Source: Shewanella nanhaiensis (GTDB lineage Bacteria; Pseudomonadota; Gammaproteobacteria; Enterobacterales; Shewanellaceae). From it: a DNA stretch of 64,000 nucleotides. Location of the stretch: contig NZ_JAHZST010000016.1 of the NCBI RefSeq assembly GCF_019457885.1, positions 62,001 to 126,000 on the forward strand. Reading direction: 5' to 3'. This document shows, piece after piece, positions 35,058 to 44,720 of the stretch (within the stretch, counting starts at the first letter, position 1; each line of letters begins with the position of its first letter). Below the pieces are notes generated by a model that had not been told where the DNA came from, did not search any database, and worked only from the letters and a program-made list of their open reading frames with translations. Made by a program: the position numbers and the translations under genes.

Positions 35058-35315
35058 GGAGATTACATTCCCTGTTGTCGATTATTAGAGCAATTAATCT
35101 ATCCCTTATCTAGGTTATTAAGCAAGCAAAAATCGCAAAATACATGAGTGATTAATTAGAACATCTCAATAAAATCAGGTTAATAAGGTGTGTTTATTCA
35201 GCTAATGGCTCGAAGTATCCAGTAGAAAAATCAGCAGATAATGAGGCGTAATAGACAAGCAATTTACTCAGTTTGGTATTAGAATAGTCAGCCCAATTTC
35301 TGACTCTGAAGCCCA

Positions 35316-37142
35316 ATGGAACAAGTGATAGACGAACCTCAATTAGATCCACTCTCATTAAGTCTGCAGTCTGTTTTCGGCTACCGGACATTCAGAGATG
35401 GACAGAAAGAGGTGATAGAGCAGAGCTGTTCTGGCTATGACTGTTTGGTGATCATGCCCACTGGTGGGGGGAAGAGTCTCTGTTATCAATTGCCAGCTTT
35501 GCAGCTGCCAGGGTTAACCCTTGTGGTGTCTCCGCTTATCTCCTTGATGAAAGATCAAGTGGATAGCTTGATACAGATGGGAGTGAGCGCGGCTTATCTG
35601 AACTCCTCACAGCCAAGAGAGGAGAGTGCTAGGATTTTACAACAGATGCACAGTGGTGAGCTTAAACTACTCTATGTATCACCAGAGCGTTTGTTACAGG
35701 GACATTTTATCGATAGGCTTCATGAACTGAACCTCTCCCTTTTTGCTATCGATGAAGCCCACTGTATCTCACAGTGGGGTCATGACTTCAGACCTGAATA
35801 TGCCGCCTTGGGTAAGCTCAGAGAAGTTTTTCCGCATGTGCCAATTATGGCGTTAACAGCAACTGCAGATCAGGCAACCCGAAAAGATATCTGTGACAGG
35901 CTAACCATTACCCCATATTCATTGTTAACCAGCTTTGATCGCCCCAATATTCGCTACACGGTGGCGGAAAAACTCAATGCTGCTAACCAGCTGCGTCAGT
36001 TTATTGCAGCGCAAAACGGTAATAGCGGCATTATCTATTGCAGTAGCCGTCGACGTGTCGATGAGGTGGCCGAACGCCTTAGACTTCAAGGTCATAATGC
36101 CGAGGCTTATCATGCTGGCAAAACCCAAGAGGAGCGGGCTGATGTTCAGGATCGATTCCTGAAAGATCAACTCGATATTGTGGTGGCGACCGTCGCTTTT
36201 GGTATGGGGATCAATAAATCGAATGTGCGTTATGTTGTGCATTACGATATTCCTAAAAGTGTTGAGTCTTACTATCAGGAGACTGGTCGAGCTGGACGAG
36301 ATGGATTGGAGTCTGAGGCGCTACTGCTGTTTGATCCTGCCGATATTGGCCGAGTACGACATCTTATCGAGCAATCAGAACCAGGTCCTCAGCAGCAGGT
36401 CGAGTTTCATAAACTCAATACCATGGCGGCATTTGCCGAGGCACAAACTTGTCGACGTCAGGTGTTACTGCACTATTTTGATGAGAGTGCTCTAGAGCCT
36501 TGTGGCAACTGTGATATCTGCTTGGATCCACCGAAAAAGTACAATGGCATTCAAGATGCTCAGAAGGTGTTGTCCTGTATCTATCGCTTAGATCAACGCT
36601 TTGGTATTAATCACCTGATTGAGGTACTTAGAGGGTCTAAAGCTGCAACAGTGTTGGAGCGAGGTCATGACAAGTTATCAACTTGGGGGATCGGCAAAGA
36701 TAAGAGCCATGAGTATTGGTTGAGTATCATACGTCAGATCATTCACCTTGGCTTTGCCAGTCAGGATATTACCCGCGGCTCCTCCGTTAAACTGAATCCA
36801 TCGGCGCGTTCTGTGTTAAAGGGTGAGGTGGAGTTGCTGCTTGCGGAGCCAAGAATGGTACTGCAAAGCACCACTAAGCGTCGAGGCAGTAGCACGCGAG
36901 CGCCACTTAACTACGATCGTAAACTGTTTGCTCGACTTAAGCAGTTAAGACGCAAATTAGCTGAAGAGTTAGATGTGCCCCCCTATCTGGTATTTAACGA
37001 TGCGACTTTAGCTGAGATGGCGGCCATACTCCCTACGAGCTCTGGGGAGATGTTGGCCGTAAATGGAGTTGGCGAGCGTAAGTTGACCCGTTTTGGTGAT
37101 GAGTTTCTTGATGAGATAAGCAACTATTTAACCAATAGTTAG
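35316..37142 (+). CDS. recQ: ATP-dependent DNA helicase RecQ
   Basis: A 3'-5' helicase of the RecF recombination pathway. The 608-residue protein has the Walker A MPTGGGKSLCYQLPA near residues 48-62, the DEAH box IDEAHCISQWGHDFRPEY near 144-161, and a C-terminal helicase half with VATVAFGMGINK. A zinc-binding RQC region follows with CRRQ...CGNCDIC near 378-402, then an HRDC domain near 525-605 for DNA binding. Full length and order of domains match E. coli RecQ. Confidence 0.96.
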   Translation: MEQVIDEPQLDPLSLSLQSVFGYRTFRDGQKEVIEQSCSGYDCLVIMPTGGGKSLCYQLPALQLPGLTLVVSPLISLMKDQVDSLIQMGVSAAYLNSSQPREESARILQQMHSGELKLLYVSPERLLQGHFIDRLHELNLSLFAIDEAHCISQWGHDFRPEYAALGKLREVFPHVPIMALTATADQATRKDICDRLTITPYSLLTSFDRPNIRYTVAEKLNAANQLRQFIAAQNGNSGIIYCSSRRRVDEVAERLRLQGHNAEAYHAGKTQEERADVQDRFLKDQLDIVVATVAFGMGINKSNVRYVVHYDIPKSVESYYQETGRAGRDGLESEALLLFDPADIGRVRHLIEQSEPGPQQQVEFHKLNTMAAFAEAQTCRRQVLLHYFDESALEPCGNCDICLDPPKKYNGIQDAQKVLSCIYRLDQRFGINHLIEVLRGSKAATVLERGHDKLSTWGIGKDKSHEYWLSIIRQIIHLGFASQDITRGSSVKLNPSARSVLKGEVELLLAEPRMVLQSTTKRRGSSTRAPLNYDRKLFARLKQLRRKLAEELDVPPYLVFNDATLAEMAAILPTSSGEMLAVNGVGERKLTRFGDEFLDEISNYLTNS

Positions 37143-37182
37143 TTATCTCAACAGTAGACCATTGGTCTTATACTGATCGGTA

Positions 37183-38934
37183 TTATTCCGCCGCAACTTT
37201 ATGTTGCTTACTATGCCTTAGCTGCTGGATGTTAGCGCGTTTAACTAGGGAGCTAAGGCTGTCCTGCTGCTGCATCTTTGAGTAACCAATTTGGCACTTT
37301 TTATCATGTAGTAAAGGTGTCATCAGCTCTTTTATCTGCTCTATAACCTTTAACGTTCCCTTCTCTTTGGTATAGGGCAGGAGTAACACTATCTCCTCAT
37401 CACTGTAATTGAGCATAACATCCTGCTCTCTAAGTAACTTCTCAAGTTGGGAATTGAGTATGGGGAGATCGTCACGATAAACCTGCAAGGTTTTTATCAA
37501 GATAAGGCTCAAGGGGAATCCACCTAGCTTACTGTTACTTAGTAGTCGCTCTATCTCCTGCTCTTTGGTGTTTGGCTCAGGTGTCGCGATTATTCGCTTA
37601 GCTTGCTGTTTCGTTTTAAATATTATGAAGCTAAATAGCAGAGCGAGAAATAGCAGAGTAAGTAGAATTAGATAGCCAGATTTAACTCCAAACCCCTGAT
37701 TTACTGATGCAATACTTCTATCTGTTTCTGATTTAAACAGTTGGTTTTGTTTGCTTAGTTTAGTGTTTAGCTGCAGTAGTCGTGTATCTTTAATGAAGTT
37801 ATAGGCGTTTTCAGCCTGATTAAAACGCATGATTTGATATTTTAGCGCTAGTTTGTAATTTTGATTTTTTTCATAGTGCTGACTTAAAATCTCATAGCAG
37901 ATCACCAACTCATCGTAGCGTGATGTGCGAACGCCCAGTGCTATCGTGTTTTCCATTAAGGCTAATGCCTTGTCAGTCATACCATGAGCAAGTAGCACTT
38001 CTGCCAGTTGCCTTTGTGTACGAATTATCTCTAGCGATTTATTCTCTTTCTTAAAGGTATTTAAACTGATCTCCAAAAGTTGAATTGCTCTGCGTAAATT
38101 ACCGCGAAGGTATTCAAGTTGGGCCATCTGAGTGTAGCTTTGAGCCAGTTCAAAGGCGCTGCCGAGCTCTGGTAACTGATTTTTTGCGTTGAGGATTAAG
38201 GTGTCGCTGGTTGGCAAGTTATTGAGTTGTGCCATATTGGCTAACTGAGTGATGACTAATGCTTTAACCTTTCCCTTAAGTGGCTCTGAACTTAGTGCAT
38301 TTTCAATCACAGTGTAGGCTTGCTTAAACTCACCTCTCTTAGCTAGCAGTTGACTTAATGATAACTGCACATGGGCCAATGGTGGCCAGCTCCAATTAAG
38401 CGCTTGATTTGCGAGCTCTGGGAAGATATCTATCGCTAAACGCAGATCTTCTGAAGCGTTACCATAACTGTCAATTTGGGTATCTATGATCCCCCTTATT
38501 CGCAGCCCATTAATAAGAGATTGTGCTTGTTTGAGTTCACGGGAGAGTTCAATGGAGTTATCGAGAAGGGGGAGCGCTTGTCGGTAATCACCAAAATTAG
38601 TAAATGCGCCTGCCATACAGTTGAGAAAGTAGGGCCGTGCCGATTCTAGCTGGAGGACTTTAGCCTTAGCTTCGCCCATTCTAGCGATATTGATTGCGGC
38701 TTGATTTTCACCGAGTTGAAGATAGGTTTCACAGCGTAATAGAGAGAGTCGCAGCTTTTCGGTTTCGGATAACTTAATAGGGGAGCTGATGTTGTCGAGT
38801 TTGTTGATCTCCTCAAGCGCCCTGCTCGGGTACTCGTAGAGCAAGGTATTAATATTATCGAGGCGGTCCATAGTATCAGCCCATACTGGTGCAGACCAGA
38901 ATAGCAGGCACACTACTATGAGGCGAAAATCCAT
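37183..38934 (-). CDS. Tetratricopeptide-repeat membrane protein with a degenerate GGDEF-like C-terminus
   Basis: A 583-residue protein. A signal peptide (residues 1-19) is followed by TPR-like helical repeats from about 30 to 400, a transmembrane helix near 418-440, and a cytoplasmic domain of about 125 residues. That domain resembles a shortened diguanylate cyclase: PLSLILIKTL early, then LNYSDEEIVLLLP near 507-519 where active enzymes have GG(D/E)EF, and a final QIGYSKM...LVKRANIQQLRHSKQ resembling the SIG and AD-x-A-x-Y-x-AK segments. Lacking GGDEF it should not make c-di-GMP. A periplasmic TPR sensor passing a signal to a dead GGDEF module is inferred. Confidence 0.62.
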   Translation of the reverse strand: MDFRLIVVCLLFWSAPVWADTMDRLDNINTLLYEYPSRALEEINKLDNISSPIKLSETEKLRLSLLRCETYLQLGENQAAINIARMGEAKAKVLQLESARPYFLNCMAGAFTNFGDYRQALPLLDNSIELSRELKQAQSLINGLRIRGIIDTQIDSYGNASEDLRLAIDIFPELANQALNWSWPPLAHVQLSLSQLLAKRGEFKQAYTVIENALSSEPLKGKVKALVITQLANMAQLNNLPTSDTLILNAKNQLPELGSAFELAQSYTQMAQLEYLRGNLRRAIQLLEISLNTFKKENKSLEIIRTQRQLAEVLLAHGMTDKALALMENTIALGVRTSRYDELVICYEILSQHYEKNQNYKLALKYQIMRFNQAENAYNFIKDTRLLQLNTKLSKQNQLFKSETDRSIASVNQGFGVKSGYLILLTLLFLALLFSFIIFKTKQQAKRIIATPEPNTKEQEIERLLSNSKLGGFPLSLILIKTLQVYRDDLPILNSQLEKLLREQDVMLNYSDEEIVLLLPYTKEKGTLKVIEQIKELMTPLLHDKKCQIGYSKMQQQDSLSSLVKRANIQQLRHSKQHKVAAE

Positions 38935-39167
38935 TTATAAAAGTTCCAATTAACAGTTCAACACGTTGAATCACGCATTATAACGAATTATGCCTCTATG
39001 TTGTATTAAAAATCAGCAAGGCGTGATGTTTGTATGAATGCTTAGTTAGGCTAGTTGCAAGAGGAGCTCAAAATGTAACAACTGAAGTTTAGGAAGTAAC
39101 CTAGTTCATTTAAAGATGCAGAACAGAGTTTTTCTGGTCTAATCTGTCCTGAATGAGGAAAATGGGG

Positions 39168-39196
39168 TTGACACTTGAGGCTCCTCACGTTAAAAA
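39168..39196 (+). promoter_or_regulatory. leu operon promoter
   Basis: TTGACA (39168-39173), 17-base spacer, TAAAAA (39191-39196), with the start site expected near 39203 and the leader peptide 70 bases beyond. Fits a sigma-70 promoter for leuLABCD. The wider 38935-39463 gap holds nothing else I can name. Confidence 0.7.
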
Positions 39197-39266
39197 TTAA
39201 CCGCTCTATCAAAAAATGAACGCATAATTATTTATGTGGATTGAATATAACAACGAATTAAGACAG

Positions 39267-39335
39267 ATGAATATTAGCCGTGCATTACTCAACCTCCTCA
39301 TTCTCATTCTCGCAGTCTCTGCGCGGAGGATGTAG
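39267..39335 (+). CDS. leuL: leu operon leader peptide
   Basis: A 22-residue peptide, MNISRALLNLLILILAVSARRM by codon reading, with six Leu in the ten residues from 7 to 16 and most of them CUC codons. Ribosome stalling at these codons when charged leucyl-tRNA is scarce would favour an antiterminator. The attenuator hairpin lies 35 bases downstream. Confidence 0.88.
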   Translation: MNISRALLNLLILILAVSARRM

Positions 39336-39399
39336 TGTTGCACGCTTGATTAGAGTCACCAACATTCAAAACCCCGCGCTACGAATCGCGGGGTTTTTT
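39321..39399 (+). terminator. leu operon attenuator
   Basis: Terminator stem AACCCCGCG (39370-39378) and CGCGGGGTT (39387-39395) followed by six T. GCGCGG at 39321-39326, inside the leader reading frame, is complementary to CCGCGC at 39374-39379 and could form the competing antiterminator. Classic transcription attenuation of branched-chain amino acid operons is inferred. Confidence 0.85.
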
Positions 39400-39463
39400 G
39401 TTTTTGTACCCGAGCAACGAGAAGTAGCGCATTAAATAACTAGCTATTCCACGGAGAAACTAG

Positions 39464-41035
39464 ATGTCTAACCGAGTGATTATTTTTGATACAACCCTAC
39501 GTGATGGGGAGCAAGCCCTAGCGGCCAGTTTGACGGTTAAGGAAAAACTACAGATAGCACTCTCATTGGAGCGTTTAGGTGTCGATGTGATGGAGGTGGG
39601 TTTTCCTGTTTCCTCTCCTGGCGATTTTAAATCTGTAGAGACGATCGCACGAACGGTTAAAAACAGCCGAGTGTGTGCATTAGCCAGAGCCCTTGAAAAA
39701 GATATCGATGCGGCAGCGCAATCTTTATCTGTTGCTGATCAGTTCCGTATTCATACCTTTATCTCAACCTCGACGATTCACGTTGAAAGCAAACTAAAAC
39801 GCTCTTTCGATCAAGTACTGGAGATGGCTGTCGGTGCGGTTAAGTATGCTCGTCGCTTTACTGATGATGTAGAGTTTTCCTGTGAGGATGCGGGTCGTAC
39901 GCCAATCGATAACTTGTGTCGTATGGTTGAGGAGGCGATCAAGGCTGGCGCTAAGACAATTAATATTCCTGATACTGTGGGCTACACAGTGCCGAGTGAG
40001 TTTGGTGGCATCATTGAAACCCTGTTTAACCGAGTGCCCAATATCGATCAAGCGGTGATCTCTGTCCATTGTCATGACGACTTGGGTCTTTCAGTCGCGA
40101 ACTCAATTACCGCTGTGCAGCAAGGTGCACGTCAGATTGAGTGTACGGTTAATGGTATTGGTGAGCGAGCGGGTAATTGTTCACTCGAAGAGATCGCCAT
40201 GATCTTGTCGACCCGTAAAGCGTCACTTGGACTAGAGACAGGGATCAATGCTAAAGAGATCCACCGTACCTCCAGCTTAGTCAGTCAGCTTTGTAATATG
40301 CCTGTACAGGCTAATAAAGCTATCGTGGGGGCGAATGCATTTACTCACTCATCGGGTATCCATCAAGATGGCATGCTGAAATCGCAAAATACCTACGAGA
40401 TCATGACGCCGGAAAGTATCGGCCTTCCACGTAACAACTTGAATATGACATCTCGCTCTGGTCGACATGTGATCAAGCATCGTATGGAGGAGATGGGTTA
40501 TGGCGAGCACGATTATGATATGGATGCCTTATATGAATCTTTCTTGAAACTTGCGGATAAGAAAGGCCAAGTGTTTGATTACGATCTTGAAGCTTTGACC
40601 TTTATGGAGGCACAAGCTGAAGAGGAATCATTTTATCAACTTAAGCAGTTAGTTGTGCACTCCGATTCCACACAGGGAAATGCAACTGCCACAGTGAAGA
40701 TAGAACTTGATGGCGAGGTAGTCACTGAGGCTGCTACAGGTAATGGTCCTGTGGATGCTGCTTATAATGCTATTGCACGTGCTAGCAAGCGTGAAATTAA
40801 TATCACCAGCTACAAACTAAGCGCTAAAGGTGAGGGACAAGATGCCCTAGGTCAGGTGGATATTGAGGCGAGTTATCAGCAGCAGAGTTTCCACGGTGTT
40901 GGTTTAGCGACCGATGTGGTTGAAGCGTCGGTGCAGGCGCTCATACATGTAATGAACCTGACATGGCGTGCAGATAAGGTTGCAGATTGTAAGCAAAAGA
41001 TCCAGCAAAAAGCGAGATCTCTTGGTGGCGTTTAA
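39464..41035 (+). CDS. leuA: 2-isopropylmalate synthase
   Basis: Condenses acetyl-CoA with 2-ketoisovalerate, the committed step of leucine synthesis. The 523-residue enzyme has a TIM-barrel catalytic domain with FDTTLRDGEQALAASL near residues 8-23, the metal-binding SVHCHDDLGLS near 200-210 and VNGIGERAGNCSLEE near 227-241. A C-terminal allosteric domain (about 390-520) binds leucine for feedback inhibition. First structural gene after the attenuator. Confidence 0.96.
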   Translation: MSNRVIIFDTTLRDGEQALAASLTVKEKLQIALSLERLGVDVMEVGFPVSSPGDFKSVETIARTVKNSRVCALARALEKDIDAAAQSLSVADQFRIHTFISTSTIHVESKLKRSFDQVLEMAVGAVKYARRFTDDVEFSCEDAGRTPIDNLCRMVEEAIKAGAKTINIPDTVGYTVPSEFGGIIETLFNRVPNIDQAVISVHCHDDLGLSVANSITAVQQGARQIECTVNGIGERAGNCSLEEIAMILSTRKASLGLETGINAKEIHRTSSLVSQLCNMPVQANKAIVGANAFTHSSGIHQDGMLKSQNTYEIMTPESIGLPRNNLNMTSRSGRHVIKHRMEEMGYGEHDYDMDALYESFLKLADKKGQVFDYDLEALTFMEAQAEEESFYQLKQLVVHSDSTQGNATATVKIELDGEVVTEAATGNGPVDAAYNAIARASKREINITSYKLSAKGEGQDALGQVDIEASYQQQSFHGVGLATDVVEASVQALIHVMNLTWRADKVADCKQKIQQKARSLGGV

Positions 41036-41087
41036 TGCTTAGAAATCATTAGAATATTAAAATTAAAGAGCAGGAGTTAAGTGTCGA

Positions 41088-42182
41088 ATGAGTTATCAAA
41101 TAGCGGTATTAGCCGGAGATGGAATTGGACCTGAGGTGATGGCTGAGGCGCGAAAAGTGCTCAGTGCTGTAGAGGAGCGATTCGAGCTTGCTATTGAATA
41201 TAGCGAATACGATATAGGCGGAGCAGCTATCGATAATCATGGTTGCCCGCTTCCAGATGTGACTTTAAAGGGATGCGAAGCGGCTGATGCCATTCTTTTT
41301 GGATCGGTAGGTGGTCCTAAATGGGAGCACTTACCGCCTAATGATCAACCTGAGCGTGGTGCCTTACTGCCGCTTCGTGGTCATTTCGAACTATTTTGCA
41401 ATATGCGCCCGGCAAAACTGCACTCTGGGCTTGAGCATATGTCGCCGCTACGCAGTGACATCTCATCGAAAGGCTTCGATGTGCTATGTGTGCGTGAGCT
41501 GACAGGTGGTATCTACTTTGGTAAGCCAAAAGGGCGTCAAGGCGAAGGGGAGAGTGAAGAAGCATTCGATACCATGCGCTATAGCCGTAAAGAGATCAGA
41601 CGTATTGCTAAGATCGCATTTGAGGCTGCTCAAGGTCGTCGCAAGAAGGTTACCTCTGTGGATAAAGCCAATGTACTGGCTTGCTCTGTGCTGTGGCGTG
41701 AAGTTGTTGAAGAGGTGGCCAAAGATTTCCCTGATGTGGAGTTAGAGCATATCTATATCGATAATGCGACTATGCAGCTACTACGTCGTCCCAATGAGTT
41801 TGATGTCATGCTTTGTTCTAACCTGTTTGGTGACATTATCTCAGATGAGATAGCCATGTTAACTGGCTCTATGGGGCTACTTTCATCGGTGAGCTTGAAC
41901 AGTAAAGGCTTTGGTCTCTATGAGCCTGCTGGTGGCAGTGCGCCGGATATTGCAGGGCAAGGTATTGCTAACCCTGTTGCTCAGATCTTATCTGCTGCAT
42001 TACTACTGCGCCATAGCTTGAAATTAGAAGAGGCCGCAGCGGCAATCGAGGCCGCTGTTGGTAAAGCGCTAAGTGATGGTTATCTAACTGGCGAGTTGCT
42101 ACCAGCTGATGAGCGAGTCAATGCGAAGACGACTTCGCAGATGGGTGATTATATTGCTCAAGTCATTAAAGAGGGTGCATAA
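41088..42182 (+). CDS. leuB: 3-isopropylmalate dehydrogenase
   Basis: NAD-dependent oxidative decarboxylation of 3-isopropylmalate. The 364-residue protein carries the nucleotide and substrate motifs LAGDGIGPEVM near residue 7, RELTGGIYFG near 138, DKANVL near 199, NLFGDIISDE near 245 and PAGGSAPDIAGQGIANP near 280. Lies 52 bases after leuA and 3 bases before leuC. Confidence 0.96.
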   Translation: MSYQIAVLAGDGIGPEVMAEARKVLSAVEERFELAIEYSEYDIGGAAIDNHGCPLPDVTLKGCEAADAILFGSVGGPKWEHLPPNDQPERGALLPLRGHFELFCNMRPAKLHSGLEHMSPLRSDISSKGFDVLCVRELTGGIYFGKPKGRQGEGESEEAFDTMRYSRKEIRRIAKIAFEAAQGRRKKVTSVDKANVLACSVLWREVVEEVAKDFPDVELEHIYIDNATMQLLRRPNEFDVMLCSNLFGDIISDEIAMLTGSMGLLSSVSLNSKGFGLYEPAGGSAPDIAGQGIANPVAQILSAALLLRHSLKLEEAAAAIEAAVGKALSDGYLTGELLPADERVNAKTTSQMGDYIAQVIKEGA

Positions 42183-42185
42183 CTC

Positions 42186-43586
42186 ATGGCTAAAACATTA
42201 TATGAGAAGGTTTGGGACAGTCATGTCGTTATGGCTAATGAAGGTGAAGCGCCGCTTATCTACGTAGACAGACACCTAGTACATGAGGTGACATCACCTC
42301 AGGCATTTAGTGGTTTAAAGGTCGCTGGACGTAGGTTACGTGCGCCAGAGAAAACCTTTGCCACCATGGATCATAACACTTCTACCAAGAGTGCTAGCTT
42401 AGATGCATTAAGCCCTATGGCCCGTATTCAGGTGGAAACGCTACAGGATAACTGTAAAGAGTTCGGTATCAAACTCTATGACATTCATCATAAAAATCAA
42501 GGTATTGTCCATGTGATGGGCCCTGAGCTTGGTATTACTTTGCCGGGTACTGTTATCGTGTGTGGCGACTCTCATACCGCGACTCATGGTGCATTTGGAG
42601 CGCTAGCGTTCGGGATCGGTACCTCTGAGGTTGAGCATGTCATGGCAACTCAGACACTGCGTCAAAACAAAGCCAAAACGATGAAGATTGAGGTTAGAGG
42701 CCATGTGACACCTGGCATTACCGCAAAGGATATCGTACTTGCGATTATCGGTAAGATCGGCATGGATGGTGGTACAGGTTATGTGGTCGAATTCTGTGGT
42801 GAGGCTATTGAAGCGCTCTCTATGGAAGGCCGTATGACGGTATGTAACATGGCAATTGAGATGGGTGCTAAAGCTGGCATGATTGCACCAGATGCAACAA
42901 CTGCTGAGTATCTTAAAGGCCGTGAGTTCGCGCCTAAGGCAGAGAGTTGGGAGCAGGCGATTGCGGCTTGGTCTGAACTGAAAACGGATGCAGACGCCGT
43001 TTTTGATTCAACAGTTATACTCGAAGCGACTGACATCGCACCTCAACTTACTTGGGGAACTAACCCAGGGCAGGTGGTGGCGATCGATGGTGTTGTGCCA
43101 AATCCTCAAGATGAGCCTAATGCAACGGTTAAGGCCAGCATCGAAAAAGCGTTAGAGTATGTTGCGTTGAGCGCGGGTACTAGCATGAAAGATGTGAGTA
43201 TCAATAAGGTCTTTATTGGATCTTGCACAAACTCGCGTATTGAAGATCTACGTGATGCGGCTTTGCATGCTAAAGGTAAGCATGTGGCTGAAGGTGTGAC
43301 AGCGATTGTGGTACCAGGCTCAGGTTTAGTTAAAGAGCAAGCGGAGGCCGAAGGTCTAGATAAGATCTTTATCGAAGCGGGATTCGAGTGGCGTCTACCG
43401 GGTTGTTCTATGTGCTTAGCGATGAATGATGACCGATTGGAGGCTGGCGATCGCTGTGCTTCTACGAGTAACCGTAATTTCGAAGGGCGTCAGGGACGAG
43501 GGAGTCGAACCCACCTTGTTAGTCCTGCCATGGCTGCTGCGGCCGCGGTTGCTGGTCATTTTGTCGATATTCGTCAAACGCTTTAG
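42186..43586 (+). CDS. leuC: 3-isopropylmalate dehydratase, large subunit
   Basis: With LeuD isomerises 2- to 3-isopropylmalate through dehydration. The 466-residue aconitase-family protein binds a 4Fe-4S cluster through Cys in IGSCTNSR near residue 347 and PGCSMCLAMN near 407-416. Other motifs include VCGDSHTATHGAFGALAFGIG near 126-146. Nine bases separate it from leuD. Confidence 0.96.
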   Translation: MAKTLYEKVWDSHVVMANEGEAPLIYVDRHLVHEVTSPQAFSGLKVAGRRLRAPEKTFATMDHNTSTKSASLDALSPMARIQVETLQDNCKEFGIKLYDIHHKNQGIVHVMGPELGITLPGTVIVCGDSHTATHGAFGALAFGIGTSEVEHVMATQTLRQNKAKTMKIEVRGHVTPGITAKDIVLAIIGKIGMDGGTGYVVEFCGEAIEALSMEGRMTVCNMAIEMGAKAGMIAPDATTAEYLKGREFAPKAESWEQAIAAWSELKTDADAVFDSTVILEATDIAPQLTWGTNPGQVVAIDGVVPNPQDEPNATVKASIEKALEYVALSAGTSMKDVSINKVFIGSCTNSRIEDLRDAALHAKGKHVAEGVTAIVVPGSGLVKEQAEAEGLDKIFIEAGFEWRLPGCSMCLAMNDDRLEAGDRCASTSNRNFEGRQGRGSRTHLVSPAMAAAAAVAGHFVDIRQTL

Positions 43587-43595
43587 GAGATTATC

Positions 43596-44201
43596 ATGGA
43601 AGCATTTACTAAGCATACCGGGTTGGCTGTGATGATCGACAGTGCCAATGTCGATACCGATCAGATTATCCCTAAACAGTTTTTATCTAAAGTGACTCGT
43701 GATGGTTTTGGTGTTCATCTTTTTCATGATTGGCGCTATCTCGATGATGCCGGTGATGAGCCAAACCCTGAGTTCACTCTAAATCAGTCAAGATACAAAG
43801 GTGCGTCGATACTGATCTCTAAAGAGAATTTTGGCTGTGGTTCGAGCCGAGAACATGCACCTTGGGCGTTAGCTGATTTTGGTCTAAGAGCTATCATCGC
43901 CCCAAGCTTTGCCGATATTTTCTATGGCAACTCCATTAATAATGGTTTACTGCCTGTGCGTCTAAGTGATGTTGAAGTTCAGCAGTTGATGGACGAAGTT
44001 CAAGCCAACGAAGGGGCTGAGATCACAGTGGATCTAGAGGGGCTAACGGTGACATCTCCCTCTGGCGCAGTGTTTAATTTTGAGATCGCAGGCTCTGCTA
44101 GGCATAACATGCTTAATGGTTTAGATGCGATTGGCTTGACCTTAGCTTATGAAGCGAAGATCGCGAGCTATGAGTCACAACTTCCAGCTTGGAAAGCGTG
44201 A
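43596..44201 (+). CDS. leuD: 3-isopropylmalate dehydratase, small subunit
   Basis: Partner of LeuC. The 201-residue swivel domain shows the family signatures NVDTDQIIPKQFL near residue 18 and NFGCGSSREHAPWAL near 72-86. It is the last gene of the operon, and a terminator follows 54 bases downstream. Confidence 0.96.
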   Translation: MEAFTKHTGLAVMIDSANVDTDQIIPKQFLSKVTRDGFGVHLFHDWRYLDDAGDEPNPEFTLNQSRYKGASILISKENFGCGSSREHAPWALADFGLRAIIAPSFADIFYGNSINNGLLPVRLSDVEVQQLMDEVQANEGAEITVDLEGLTVTSPSGAVFNFEIAGSARHNMLNGLDAIGLTLAYEAKIASYESQLPAWKA

Positions 44202-44720
44202 TAGATATCATTGATATTTAAGCGTACATTTGTACTGACGTGTTATAAAAAATGAGCCAGATAAGCTTAAGCTTGTCTGGCTTTTGTTTTAATGACGAAT
44301 CCGTATTGATTAGTTTATTGAAAAATAAGACTATTTTATTGGTCCTCTTTTTGATATTTCTATTCACAAAGCAAGCTAGTTATTTACACTGGCCATAAAC
44401 CTGATCTTCAGTGCACATATGTTCTTGCTTGTGCCTATTTTTACTTATTGATTTTTAATGTCTTTTTATAAATCCCTTAGGTTTTTCTAATCGAAATTCC
44501 GAATCAAATACTCTCTTTTAACTCGCTAGCCTTGTTTAAAAAGTTATTTTCTCCTTTTTTATGTCGCGTTATCTATTTTATCCAGTGTTTTTCTCTGATT
44601 TATCGAGTTTGCTTGCAAAGATGTGCTGCGTGAGTACACTGCGCTTCAGAAAATTGTTGAGTTATTACTCTAAGTTAAGGGTGATAGCGCTAAGCGTGAT
44701 ACATAAAGATGAGAGAGATA
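44202..44720 (+). other. Intergenic region between leuD and the FadL-type gene
   Basis: About 520 AT-rich bases. The leuD terminator lies at 44255-44290. The rest has no open frame with a ribosome site. Several T-rich runs suggest a complex upstream region for the outer membrane transporter gene, but no consensus promoter or FadR-like box was identified. Confidence 0.45.
44255..44290 (+). terminator. Terminator of the leu operon
   Basis: AGCCAGATAAGC and GCTTGTCTGGCT pair (one mismatch) around TTAA, followed by a T-rich tail. Confidence 0.85.
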
